64,000 bases of DNA from Catalinimonas alkaloidigena (GTDB lineage: Bacteria > Bacteroidota > Bacteroidia > Cytophagales > Flexibacteraceae). The position numbers and the translations under genes are program-made. The notes below the pieces were generated by a model. That model did not search any database. It had not been told where the DNA came from and saw nothing but the letters and a program-made list of their open reading frames with translations. The stretch lies in contig NZ_FNFO01000002.1 in assembly GCF_900100765.1 (NCBI RefSeq), positions 620,001-684,000 of the forward strand, given 5' to 3'. Within the stretch, counting starts at the first letter, position 1; each line of letters begins with the position of its first letter. Of this stretch, positions 7,692-15,256 are shown piece after piece.

Positions 7692-9341
7692 CTACCCGTA
7701 CAGATTGTCCACAAACGCCCCTTCCGTCTGGTTGAGCCGGTAGCGCTGCGTGCCCCACCAGAGGTTGTCCCCCGCCTCCGAGAAGTGGGTAGCATCCTCC
7801 GGTTTGACACTCGGATCCTTCTCGCTGCCCTTATCCTTGCCAAAACTTCCGTTGGTCTGCTTCACCGGCGCATTTTCACAGGAGACCTGCCACTGGTGGC
7901 AATTGCCACGGTTGTAACTGAACTCATCCACCCGCGGATCACCGGAGAAACCCAGTTGCCACAACAGGTACCGGCTGTGATGGCTGCTGGCCTGTCCGAT
8001 GTAGTGCCGGTTCACCTGCCAGCCGGCCGCCTGCAAAATGCTGACCCATTCATCCGCATAGGAGATATCGGAAGAGGCATTGGTGCCCACGGCCGTGTGG
8101 TCATAGTAGTAATTGACCTCTTTGGTGGGGTGGTAGCGGTAGTACCGAATGAATTCCTGTGCCAGATCTTTCAGGCGGTGCGGATGCTTGACGTAGAGGG
8201 CATTCAGGAAGCGGTATTTATTCCGAACTGGGCCCACCTGACGCTGACCGATCACCATGGAGTTGATCGCTGCGTTGTAGTCGGCCGCAAAATCCAGCGG
8301 CTGCAGCGGGTTGAGGTCCGTATCCCACCGGCAATCTTTCTTGACCTCCTCCCGGAAGTTGAGCTGCAGCCCGTCAATGAAGTCATAGTTGGGCGCATCG
8401 TAGCCGTGCACTTCCTCGTCCAGCAGGCCGTAGAACCCGTCATCGATCTTGTTGACCTCGTGGTTGAGCACCGAGGCGCGGTACACCAGGTCAGAGAGCA
8501 CCCGCTTCAGATTTTTGATGGCGTTCAAGCCGAGCGCGTGCACGTTATCCAGTGTCGAGGCGGTCGAGAAGTAGACGGCTCCCGTCCGCAATTCGTTGAG
8601 GTCAGCCAGGTAGCGATCCATCAGGCGACTCAGCCGCTCCTGTGCTTTCACCTGGTTGTTCGCCTTTGCTGTCAGTAGCTCTTCTTTCAGGCGGAGAAGT
8701 TTCACTTGGACGGCCAGGATGGTTTCGATCAGTTCCGGATCCATCAGCCTGGCGTACTCGTTCAGCCAGGCACTTTTCGCATCGCGTGGCCGGTCGGTGG
8801 TGAACAAAATGGAGCCGTGGCAGCTCAGCTTGCCGAAGTGCTCGGCATTACCCCGCAGGATCGGCAACACGTCCGTCTCCAGCCGCTCCCGGTTCAGGAA
8901 GCGCGCCTCATCGGCGGCCAGCCAGTCGACCGAGAGGCCGTTCAGGGTACCCGGCCGGTCCAGCGAGCCCAGGTAGATGCCGCTTCCGTTGTACCAGGTG
9001 ATGTAGTGCGTGGCGTCGACCGGCGCGACGTACGCCCGTTTGATCTTGAGCTTCCTGGCCGGAAACTTCCGGACCCAGAAATGCACCTCTTCCCGGTAGC
9101 CGAGTTTCTCCCAGCCTTTGATGACCGGCGGAAGCGTCCGGGTGAGCAGCTGTTCATAGGTCTTCCCCAGAAACACGCCGTTGCCGCGGGGCATGCGGTG
9201 CACGTTGTCGTGTGAAAACAGACTGATGGGCCCTTCCGACTTGCCGGTACCGCGTCCCCAGATGCAGACGTTGATGGAGCACTGCACCAGGTAGAACAGC
9301 AGTTGCGGTACGTTGAGGTGGATCTTCTTCCGTTCTTCCAT
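7692..9341 (-). CDS. Terminase large subunit (ATPase-nuclease)
   Basis: 549 residues. This is the packaging motor that cuts concatemeric DNA and pumps it into the prohead. The N-terminal ATPase has a Walker A motif GRGTGKS (residues 29-35) and a Walker B with catalytic Glu (DWLAADEAR, Asp144-Glu145). A coiled-coil linker (VKLLRLKEELLTAKANNQ) leads into an RNase H-like nuclease with acidic candidates in LDFAADYNAA, YYYDHTAVG and the C-terminal EDATHFSEAGDNLWW. Length and domain order are normal for TerL. The small-subunit candidate is immediately upstream (one base between them). Confidence 0.92.
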   Translation of the reverse strand: MEERKKIHLNVPQLLFYLVQCSINVCIWGRGTGKSEGPISLFSHDNVHRMPRGNGVFLGKTYEQLLTRTLPPVIKGWEKLGYREEVHFWVRKFPARKLKIKRAYVAPVDATHYITWYNGSGIYLGSLDRPGTLNGLSVDWLAADEARFLNRERLETDVLPILRGNAEHFGKLSCHGSILFTTDRPRDAKSAWLNEYARLMDPELIETILAVQVKLLRLKEELLTAKANNQVKAQERLSRLMDRYLADLNELRTGAVYFSTASTLDNVHALGLNAIKNLKRVLSDLVYRASVLNHEVNKIDDGFYGLLDEEVHGYDAPNYDFIDGLQLNFREEVKKDCRWDTDLNPLQPLDFAADYNAAINSMVIGQRQVGPVRNKYRFLNALYVKHPHRLKDLAQEFIRYYRYHPTKEVNYYYDHTAVGTNASSDISYADEWVSILQAAGWQVNRHYIGQASSHHSRYLLWQLGFSGDPRVDEFSYNRGNCHQWQVSCENAPVKQTNGSFGKDKGSEKDPSVKPEDATHFSEAGDNLWWGTQRYRLNQTEGAFVDNLYG

Positions 9342-9342
9342 C

Positions 9343-9918
9343 TCACGGGATGATTTTGGCCTCTTCCAGCTGGTCGACGTTGAGGTTGGTCTTGCGCTTC
9401 ACCTCTTTGAGTTTGGCGATCTGTCGCTTCAGTTCCTTCTCTTCCGGAAGCTCGACCTTCAGCAGTTCCGGGAAGAAGCCCAGTGTGATGTCGGCCGGTT
9501 GCAGCTCCGAGTAGTCCGGCAATTCCGGATCCTGTTGGTCCAGCTGCATGAGCTGCATCAGGTTCTTTTCGGCGGCCGTCATGGTGCGCAGATCTTCGTT
9601 CTGTTTGGCCAGATCCCGCGTCTCCAGCATCATCTCCCGCAGGATCATACGCCAATACTCTTTCTGCGTACGGTTGATGGAGCCAAACACCTGTTCGGTG
9701 GCCTGGATGTCGCGGTAGGCGGTGGCTTTGGAGCACCCGAACTTCTTCATCAGCATCTCTACCACCGTCGAATAGCGGCCGTATTGCCGGATCAGGTTAT
9801 CGCAGCAGTCCCAGCGCTCCAGCTTCTCCTGCAACTTGCCGGTGAGCGTGAGGGTGGCCGGTTGCTGCATATAGGCAATGACCTGTTCGACATCAGTGGG
9901 TTTCCGGTGAATGTTCAT
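9343..9918 (-). CDS. Putative terminase small subunit
   Basis: 191 residues, directly upstream of the large subunit. A helix-turn-helix is visible around residues 45-75 (GRYSTVVEMLMKKFGCSKATAYRDIQATEQVFG), followed by helical segments suited to oligomerisation and a charged C-terminal coiled coil (EEKELKRQIAKLKEVKRKTN). A DNA-binding N-terminus plus helical oligomerisation region next to TerL is the TerS layout; TerS recognises the packaging site. It overlaps the previous gene by one base. Sequence similarity to known TerS families is too low to confirm by eye. Confidence 0.65.
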   Translation of the reverse strand: MNIHRKPTDVEQVIAYMQQPATLTLTGKLQEKLERWDCCDNLIRQYGRYSTVVEMLMKKFGCSKATAYRDIQATEQVFGSINRTQKEYWRMILREMMLETRDLAKQNEDLRTMTAAEKNLMQLMQLDQQDPELPDYSELQPADITLGFFPELLKVELPEEKELKRQIAKLKEVKRKTNLNVDQLEEAKIIP

Positions 9919-10550
9919 CAGTCCAGTAGTTTCTTTTCAATGCTGCGGAGTTCGGCCTCCCAGGCGGGCACTTTGTCCGACGGACGGGTGCCGTTTCTGG
10001 CCCGGCTCAGGTAGGTGCGTAAGGTGTTGCGCCGGCGCTCCAGCTGGGCCCGGTCTTCGATGGCCACCGTGACCTCCTTCAGGTTCGGTGGAAGCTCGCC
10101 ATGGGCACGGTAGTAGTCCAACTGCGTCCAGAGGTCATGGATGCGATCAAAATGGCTGCGGATCTCCCGACATAGCGGTGCCCGGTCCTGTTGTCGCACG
10201 ATCAGGGGCAGTTTCAGGCGCAGATGGTTGCTGATCTTGTACAGATCTTTCCATTCCACCTGCAACGCCTGCACGGCTTCCGGCGCGTGGGCAAATTCAT
10301 CGTTGACCGCAATGCGCCGGGGAAGGGGGGAAGGCACCGCAGCGCCTCCTATTTCTGCCGTGCTAAGAAGTTCCTCCAGCTCCGCCCGGAGACGGCGGGT
10401 GGTGTAAACGCTTTCGCCGCTGGCCAGCAGCTGCTTCATAAACGCGCTAGTGCCCAGGTCCTGGTAAATGGCCAGCGCCGTAGCGTAGTTCCAGTCGCTC
10501 AGCACCTGAGCAATGCGGTCCGCGGGGCGGTCGGTTTTTGTGTAATGCAC
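9918..10550 (-). CDS. Phage protein of unknown function before terminase
   Basis: The frame is open from 10631, but the stretch 10594-10621 is a perfect hairpin terminator, so I place the start at GTG 10548-10550 (another GTG is adjacent at 10551-10553, and GTG 10503-10505 is possible). This gives about 210 residues, mostly helical: DRIAQVLSDWNYATALAIYQDLG at the N-terminus, a central ELEELL helix and a C-terminal ELRSIEKKLLD. Proteins with this N-terminal pattern sit before terminase in Bacteroidota phages, but no function is known to me. It is the first gene of the terminase unit. Confidence 0.6.
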   Translation of the reverse strand: MHYTKTDRPADRIAQVLSDWNYATALAIYQDLGTSAFMKQLLASGESVYTTRRLRAELEELLSTAEIGGAAVPSPLPRRIAVNDEFAHAPEAVQALQVEWKDLYKISNHLRLKLPLIVRQQDRAPLCREIRSHFDRIHDLWTQLDYYRAHGELPPNLKEVTVAIEDRAQLERRRNTLRTYLSRARNGTRPSDKVPAWEAELRSIEKKLLD

Positions 10551-10553
10551 CAC

Positions 10554-10593
10554 CGAAAATAAAACCGCACGGAGGCTACAGAAAGGACATAAG
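10554..10593 (-). promoter_or_regulatory. Weaker match to the phage two-block promoter-like element
   Basis: Minus strand CTTATGTCC (10585-10593) and TTATTTTCG (10554-10562), in register with the blocks at 7349-7386 and 14281-14318 when aligned on GTCC and ATnTTCG. It starts directly after a hairpin terminator (10594-10621), the expected place for a new promoter. The start codon would follow within a few bases. The first block is imperfect, so confidence is low. Confidence 0.35.
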
Positions 10594-10621
10594 AAAGGCT
10601 CCTGAGGTATCAGGAGCCTTT
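10594..10621 (-). terminator. Hairpin terminator after the capsid unit
   Basis: Perfect 12-bp inverted repeat AAAGGCTCCTGA / TCAGGAGCCTTT with a four-base loop, followed on the minus strand by TTTCTTAT. It lies downstream of the capsid/structural genes (10677-14258) and before the terminase unit, and separates two leftward transcription units. Confidence 0.7.
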
Positions 10622-10676
10622 GCAGATTCAATAGGTTCAGGCAACCACGCGGCCGCAGGGGGCCGCTTCCAGTAAC

Positions 10677-10883
10677 TTAACTGTTTTTAGCGGATTTTTC
10701 CATTTTCTTCAGGTAGCGACAGCCACCTTTGCGGTTGTAAAGCGCTTCGGCCTTCGTCAGGCTGATCGTCGTGAAATCAACGGTCTGGCCGTCGATCATC
10801 ACCTTGCCGGGCACAATGCCGACCACTTCAAATTTTCCCTCCAACGCCGATGAGGGCGTTGGCACAGGCTTGGTTTCTGCCAT
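10677..10883 (-). CDS. Small phage structural-region protein, 68 residues
   Basis: Last gene of the capsid unit, 30 bases after the 180-residue gene. The sequence begins with a Pro/Thr-rich leader (MAETKPVPTPSSALEGK), continues with a short beta-rich segment (FEVVGIVPGKVMIDGQTVDFTTISL) and ends in a basic helix (LYNRKGGCRYLKKMEKSAKNS). The size and location fit a head or head-tail joining accessory protein. No family is recognised. A hairpin terminator follows about 55 bases downstream. Confidence 0.55.
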   Translation of the reverse strand: MAETKPVPTPSSALEGKFEVVGIVPGKVMIDGQTVDFTTISLTKAEALYNRKGGCRYLKKMEKSAKNS

Positions 10884-10913
10884 GAGGTTTGCGTCAAAGG
10901 GTGGTAAACGTGA

Positions 10914-11456
10914 TTAAGCGGCCGGCGTCAACGGAATGGCACCGGTGTAGATGGGCGCGATGCGTCCGATCGACTTGACCGTCACCGTGATGCCCTTCAG
11001 GTCCGCTACTTTCGTTCCGGAATCCGACTCGGCCACATCCAGGTTGGCGGGCAGGTATTCCGAGCCGAAGATGCGGATCTGACCATCCAGCTCCCGGACC
11101 AGCACCACCAGGTTAGTGTTCTTCAGGTATTCGATCATGCCCAGCAGGTAGTCTTTGTTGCCCGGATGGAACAGCGTCACCGTATTCTCGGCGCTTTTGC
11201 CATCGCGTTCGCCCACCAGCGTAGACTTCATATTGCCTTTCTCCAGCGTGCAGTAAAACTCTTTGAAGCACTTGCCTGACTTGAACACAAAGTCATCGGC
11301 CACGGTCACCAGTTCGGCCGCGGAAGTGGCGCTGGCCGGCGTCGCCGCAATGGCCGGAAATGTATCGATGTCGTCCAGCGCACAGTAGTAGTGCATACGG
11401 GCCAGTCCGGCGTCGTTATTAGACCCGTTGGGCCACAAAATATCTTGTAATTCCAT
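10914..11456 (-). CDS. Putative phage structural protein, 180 residues
   Basis: Soluble, beta-rich and without charged repeats. The N-terminus (MELQDILWPNGSNNDAGLARMHYYCALDDID) precedes a region with alternating strands (DDFVFKSGKCFKEFYCTLEKG, NLVVLVRELDGQIRIFGSEYLP) and a C-terminal strand pair (GITVTVKSIGRIAPIYTGAIP). The length, beta content and place between capsid and terminase genes would fit a head decoration, tail-tube-like or head-closure protein. This is the best candidate for a tube-like protein in the prophage, but the evidence is composition and position only. No known motif. Confidence 0.6.
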   Translation of the reverse strand: MELQDILWPNGSNNDAGLARMHYYCALDDIDTFPAIAATPASATSAAELVTVADDFVFKSGKCFKEFYCTLEKGNMKSTLVGERDGKSAENTVTLFHPGNKDYLLGMIEYLKNTNLVVLVRELDGQIRIFGSEYLPANLDVAESDSGTKVADLKGITVTVKSIGRIAPIYTGAIPLTPAA

Positions 11457-11505
11457 CGCGTGAGATGTTGTTTAAAGGGGTTAACAGCTTTGTTCCGGGG
11501 AGAAG

Positions 11506-11835
11506 CTACAGCTTCACCAGTACAGGCGACTGGATCTTGACCAAATGCTTCACCACGTCCGCGTACTCTTTCTTTTTCAGGTCTTCGGCCTTCAGCACGT
11601 GCACCGTACCGGCCACTTTCACCTGGAACTTCGGGAGGGTGACCTTGTATCGGGCCTTCTCGTGTGTGATGATGGTCTCACTGGCCACGGTGGCCACGGC
11701 CTGCTCTTCGATCATTTTGGTTTGATCCGCAATGACGGCATCGCGTTCGGCCAGGGCCTTCGCATTGGCTTCTCGCTCTTCAGCCAGTTGTTTTTTGAGC
11801 GCTTCCAGCTCTGTAGTTTGGGTTTCGTCTGCCAT
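11506..11835 (-). CDS. Phage protein with N-terminal coiled coil, 109 residues
   Basis: Residues 5-45 form an acidic coiled coil (TTELEALKKQLAEEREANAKALAERDAVIADQTK), followed by a beta-type C-terminal half (ARYKVTLPKFQVKVAGTVHVLKAEDL, VVKHLVKIQSPVLVKL). It follows the major capsid gene by about 80 bases; that gap holds a GC-rich hairpin (GGGGCG-TAAA-CGCCCC). A small capsid-associated or head-completion protein is possible, and the C-terminal module repeats the TLPKFxV type of pattern seen in small phage head proteins. No specific family recognised. Confidence 0.6.
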   Translation of the reverse strand: MADETQTTELEALKKQLAEEREANAKALAERDAVIADQTKMIEEQAVATVASETIITHEKARYKVTLPKFQVKVAGTVHVLKAEDLKKKEYADVVKHLVKIQSPVLVKL

Positions 11836-11915
11836 AACAGTAAAAGGGCGTTCCCGCCCGGGGGGGAAAGGGTTAGAAAGCGGGGGCGTAAACGCCCCTC
11901 GACAGAGGTGAGAAA

Positions 11916-12863
11916 TTATACCAGCTCGTTGCAGAAGAAGATCTCCGGAATCAGCATGCCGACGCCTTGCCAGTAGTCGGTGTACAGCTTCACCTTCCGG
12001 TCTACGTTCTCAATGCGAGGCGTCTGGATGCCCGTCTTTTTGGTCAGGCGTACCAGGTTCGACTTCGGAGAACACCAGATCCGTGACTTCCCGGCCATCG
12101 AGGGCAGGCCCTGCATGGTGATGTTGGTGAAGTCCACCTTCCGCTTCGCACCGGCGTAGTCAGTATCCTTCCCGTACAGTTCGCGGTAGCCACGCAGGTA
12201 ACGGCGCTCCAGCGTTTCGCTCAGGCCCAGCGTCATGGGCGCGTTGCGGTACAGGGAATTGATCTGATCCACAAAGTCTTCCACCTGTTTCACAAAGAGT
12301 TTATCGTCCGCATCGATCGCGCCCAGCGTGATCGGCGTAATGCGGCCGGCCGTGATCTGATCGGCAATGATCTTGCCCAGTCCGTCCATGCTTGTGCCGA
12401 CAGCGCCGGCCGTACCCGGCGTTGGTGCGGCATAAACACCGTTGTAGATCAGGTCCAGTTCTTCGTCTTCTTTGATCTGAGGGATCACCAGGGACTCTAC
12501 GAACCAGCGCACAAACGGCCAGGTCTTCCGATCCAGCGAGTTGTCGGCCAGAAAGCCCAACCAGGTAGCCTCCAGATCGTCCGGATACTCTTCCAGGTCC
12601 GCTTTCATTTTGAATTGCTCGATGGCGATCGGCACAAATTGCGCTTCGCCACGAGGGGTCCAGGCTTTCTGGAACGGCTGCAACAGTTTGCCGATGCGGG
12701 CTTCGGAGGCACGGTAGATCGTGGCGTCCGTGACCATGGTGGTAAACAGGGCGGCTGTGACCGCGGCCTGGAACAGCTGCTGCACAATGCGGCTGCGGTT
12801 CGCCTCCTGGCTGGGACCTAAGTAGTAGGCCCCGAATTCGGTGATGATATCTGCAATATCCAT
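11916..12863 (-). CDS. Major capsid protein
   Basis: 315 residues. It directly follows the protease-scaffold gene, the standard place for the major head protein. The sequence has an N-terminal helical arm (MDIADIITEFGAYYLGPSQEANRSRIV), a central part with alternating strands and turns, and a C-terminal domain with KSRIWCSPKSNLVRLTKKTGIQTPRIENVDRKVKLYTDYWQGVGMLIPEIFF, which has the loop-strand character of HK97-fold A-domains in Bacteroidota phage capsids. The N-terminus looks too short for a large delta domain, consistent with the separate scaffold region upstream. Assignment is by position and overall resemblance. Confidence 0.75.
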   Translation of the reverse strand: MDIADIITEFGAYYLGPSQEANRSRIVQQLFQAAVTAALFTTMVTDATIYRASEARIGKLLQPFQKAWTPRGEAQFVPIAIEQFKMKADLEEYPDDLEATWLGFLADNSLDRKTWPFVRWFVESLVIPQIKEDEELDLIYNGVYAAPTPGTAGAVGTSMDGLGKIIADQITAGRITPITLGAIDADDKLFVKQVEDFVDQINSLYRNAPMTLGLSETLERRYLRGYRELYGKDTDYAGAKRKVDFTNITMQGLPSMAGKSRIWCSPKSNLVRLTKKTGIQTPRIENVDRKVKLYTDYWQGVGMLIPEIFFCNELV

Positions 12864-12905
12864 CGTCTAAGCTTGAAAAGGGGTTATGAACTATGATTGA
12901 ATTAC

Positions 12906-14258
12906 TCAGTCGTTTGCGGTGGGCCGTGCGGCAAAGCGTGGATCCGCGTCGAGCGCTGCATTGTGGGGCAGGGCATCGATGGTCTCCTGCGAAACATCCT
13001 TTCTGGAGTCAATCGCATCGGTTTTGCGCTGTACCGGGTGGGTCGGACGCTCACCCGGCTGAGCGCCGTAGGCAGCCGCTTCCGCCCGCGCTTCGTCGCG
13101 TTCCTGGGTCAGGCTAGTGACCTGCGCGGTCAGCGCTTCGATTTGCTTTTGCCGGGCCTCCGCGGTGGCATTCGCTTCCGTCAATTGAGCTTCCACAGCC
13201 GCTTTGGCAGCCAGTTCGGCGTTGAGTTTTTCGAGCGTTTCCTCGGTCATGTCGACCTGGTGTTCACTCGTCGTGGCATCGGCGGCCAGGCTGATGCCGA
13301 ACACGGCCAAAAGCGAGGTCCATGCACTTTTCAGCTTCATCTGATTCTGGGTTTTATTGGAGGATTGGGTTTGTGATGCAGGAGCATGGGTACGGGCCAG
13401 CCCGGAAGCCCGCTGTACGGCGTAGTCGAACGTGCCGATCTCATCGATCAGCCCCCTGGCTTGGGCGTCTTCGTTCAGGTACGTCTTGCCGGTCAGGGCA
13501 TCGTCCGAAACGTCCGGGCGGTTTGCCTTGATGGCAGAGATGAACATCGCCGCGGCCGGGTTGAGCAACTCTTCCTGGAGTGGCTTGTAGTGGCCGGTGT
13601 TGGCGTCCCGCGACGTCTTGTTTTTGTCTTTCGACTGCTCGGCATAGACCTCATGGAATTTGACGCCCATCTCTTCGTAATAGGGCTTCACGTCGGCCCA
13701 GGCCATCATGCAGCCAATTGAGCCGATGATGTTGAGGTCATCGCTGGCGATGATGAGATCACAGGCCGAGCCGAGCCACATGGCCGCCGAACACATCATG
13801 CCGTTGACAAAGGCCACAATGGGCTTCTCGGTGTTTTTGATGAGGTCGGCCAGCGTCTTGAGTCCGTCGGCACTGCCCCCGGGCGAATCGATCCGGAGCA
13901 GAATGGCGGCGATGTTGGGATGGCCGTCTGCCTGTTGGATCTGCGCTCCACGGGTCAGCATGCCTGGCTCGTAACAGTAGTCGTATTTGGTGAGCGCGCC
14001 CAGCAGAGGAATGACCGCTACCGAGTTCTTCGGGGCTTCGTCGTAGGATTTGTAGCGATCGGGGCTGGCCGTGGCGGCCGCGGCACAGAGCGCATAGGGC
14101 TGGTTCTTCATCTCCCGCTCTTCCCGATCTTCGTCGTACATGCGCACCTCTTGCCCTTTCAGGAAGGCCGCGCTGTACGGAAGCAGGGTTTGAACGGCAT
14201 CGGCATCGATGTACCAGACGCCCCGACGGATCGCATGAAGTAAATGAAAGTTTCGCAC
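12906..14258 (-). CDS. Prohead protease (S49/SppA-type) fused to scaffold-like coiled coil
   Basis: 450 residues starting at GTG 14256-14258. Residues about 75-300 are an S49 peptidase: AVIPLLGALTKYD, ILLRIDSPGGSADG (121-132) and the nucleophile region NGMMCSAAMWLGSA with Ser157; a lysine of the SKDK stretch (about 209-212) is the likely general base. After a Ser/Thr/Gln-rich linker, residues about 330-400 are a coiled coil (LEKLNAELAAKAAVEAQLTEANA) typical of scaffolding. A Met at 307 (13338-13340) could serve as an internal start for a free scaffold, as with lambda C/Nu3. The major capsid gene follows. The protease matures the prohead by cleaving scaffold and itself. Confidence 0.85.
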   Translation of the reverse strand: MRNFHLLHAIRRGVWYIDADAVQTLLPYSAAFLKGQEVRMYDEDREEREMKNQPYALCAAAATASPDRYKSYDEAPKNSVAVIPLLGALTKYDYCYEPGMLTRGAQIQQADGHPNIAAILLRIDSPGGSADGLKTLADLIKNTEKPIVAFVNGMMCSAAMWLGSACDLIIASDDLNIIGSIGCMMAWADVKPYYEEMGVKFHEVYAEQSKDKNKTSRDANTGHYKPLQEELLNPAAAMFISAIKANRPDVSDDALTGKTYLNEDAQARGLIDEIGTFDYAVQRASGLARTHAPASQTQSSNKTQNQMKLKSAWTSLLAVFGISLAADATTSEHQVDMTEETLEKLNAELAAKAAVEAQLTEANATAEARQKQIEALTAQVTSLTQERDEARAEAAAYGAQPGERPTHPVQRKTDAIDSRKDVSQETIDALPHNAALDADPRFAARPTAND

Positions 14259-14280
14259 CTGTCACCAGTTGTTACAGGTT

Positions 14281-14318
14281 CGAAGATGGCAGGCGCTCCT
14301 GCCTTAAAAAAGGACAAG
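14281..14318 (-). promoter_or_regulatory. Two-block promoter-like element before protease-scaffold and capsid
   Basis: Minus strand CTTGTCC plus T run (14306-14318) and CCATCTTCG (14281-14289), offset 29 bases, identical to the spacing at 7349-7386. A GGCAGG-AGCG-CCTGCC hairpin lies between the blocks. The GTG start of the protease gene is 22 bases further on. It probably drives the head-assembly unit. Confidence 0.55.
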
Positions 14319-14322
14319 AAGT

Positions 14323-14793
14323 TTACGGGGTTGGGTCACCCGTTGGTGTGTCGTCAGTAGACGGCCGAGGATACTGAGATTCCTGGTACACCTGTCGGAT
14401 CAGTTCGAGGGTATTGTACAGTTGCTCATCTGGTTCGGCCTGATAGGGTGACTTTTCGATAATTTCATCAACCCGCTTGGTGAAGTTGTCCACTACCACT
14501 TGAATCAGTTCAGCAAATTGATCGAGTTGTTTGAGGTCCTCATCTTTAATACACGTCCTGATGACCAGTGCTAATCCCTTGATCCGACACAAAGGCCCCC
14601 GGAATTCTTGATGGTAAAGTCGATTAAGCACTTCCCGATGTGCATTCAACTCATCAGACAATGCCAAAATGAGCTCCTGGTACTCTTTGATCTCCTGAGG
14701 ATCCGCAGGGTGATTGGCCGCGGCGTCTGTATTACGCACGCTCACTTTTAAGGTGCGTTTTTGTTGATGATACTCTCGGTCGCTCATTTTCAA
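14323..14793 (-). CDS. Phage protein with degenerate histidine-kinase DHp-like domain
   Basis: 156 residues, mainly two long helices. The segment NRLYHQEFRGPLCRIKGLALVI (from residue 57) reads like the H-box of sensor kinases (S-H-E-L-R-x-P-L-x-x-I-x-G), followed by the second DHp helix LIQVVVDNFTKRVDEIIEKS. The canonical phosphoacceptor position is Gln62, with a His one residue earlier (His61), and no ATPase domain follows. So it looks like an orphan dimerisation domain that could bind, and perhaps inhibit, a host kinase or regulator. The start overlaps the upstream gene by about 60 bases. Homology to DHp is my reading of the pattern and needs a profile check. Confidence 0.5.
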   Translation of the reverse strand: MKMSDREYHQQKRTLKVSVRNTDAAANHPADPQEIKEYQELILALSDELNAHREVLNRLYHQEFRGPLCRIKGLALVIRTCIKDEDLKQLDQFAELIQVVVDNFTKRVDEIIEKSPYQAEPDEQLYNTLELIRQVYQESQYPRPSTDDTPTGDPTP

Positions 14794-15256
14794 TCGATTC
14801 GTAGGCTAGAAAATCACAAGGTGCCCATTGCCACGGGTTAGGTAGCTGATAAATCGTAGCCACGGCTTCAGCGCAGGCCAGCAACCGGGTTGCTCTTGTT
14901 TCGACAGGTCCAATCCACCAACCACCTATACGAAAGAGTAGTTGGGCGACAAATGTACCCCAATAATCGTACTTTTTACCAAAATGAGGGGTAATCTCGC
15001 TTACGTCGCACGTCCAAGGGAGTAGTCGGGTACGGCGGTCCGGCGCACGCTCCAGCCATTGCTCGTAGGGATAAGGGAAAAATCCCTTGCCCAAAGCTTC
15101 GCAGACAAAGAGCTGACCTTCCAGCTCGCAGAAGATGACGCAGTGGTTCCACTCCGAGCGGGTGATCCGGCGGATGCCGGCATACAGCCAGGTCATCGGC
15201 TTCCACCACCGGAGCGGGTTGTGCACCAGGGCTATGTTTCCAGTCGTCGGCTTCAT
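14732..15256 (-). CDS. Permuted papain-fold (NlpC/P60, YiiX-like) enzyme
   Basis: 174 residues. The start (GNIALVHNPLRWWKPMTWLY), the SEWNHCVIFCEL strand with His38 and the acidic VCEALGKGF, then LLACAEAVATIY with Cys128, follow the order of the circularly permuted NlpC/P60-like hydrolases (YiiX/YaeF/LRAT type), where His precedes Cys. Such enzymes act on amide or ester bonds of peptidoglycan or lipids. In a phage structural operon it could be a virion-associated wall or membrane hydrolase. The frame overlaps both neighbours. Catalytic residues are assigned by motif spacing, not by structure. Confidence 0.6.
   Translation of the reverse strand: MKPTTGNIALVHNPLRWWKPMTWLYAGIRRITRSEWNHCVIFCELEGQLFVCEALGKGFFPYPYEQWLERAPDRRTRLLPWTCDVSEITPHFGKKYDYWGTFVAQLLFRIGGWWIGPVETRATRLLACAEAVATIYQLPNPWQWAPCDFLAYESIENERPRVSSTKTHLKSERA

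Noticed and set aside
7474-7758. Minus-strand open frame of 94 codons
   Set aside because: It overlaps the end of terminase in another frame and has no protein-like composition.
14285-14304. GGCAGG / CCTGCC hairpin considered as terminator
   Set aside because: It lies between the two blocks of the promoter-like element and has no T tract after it on either strand.
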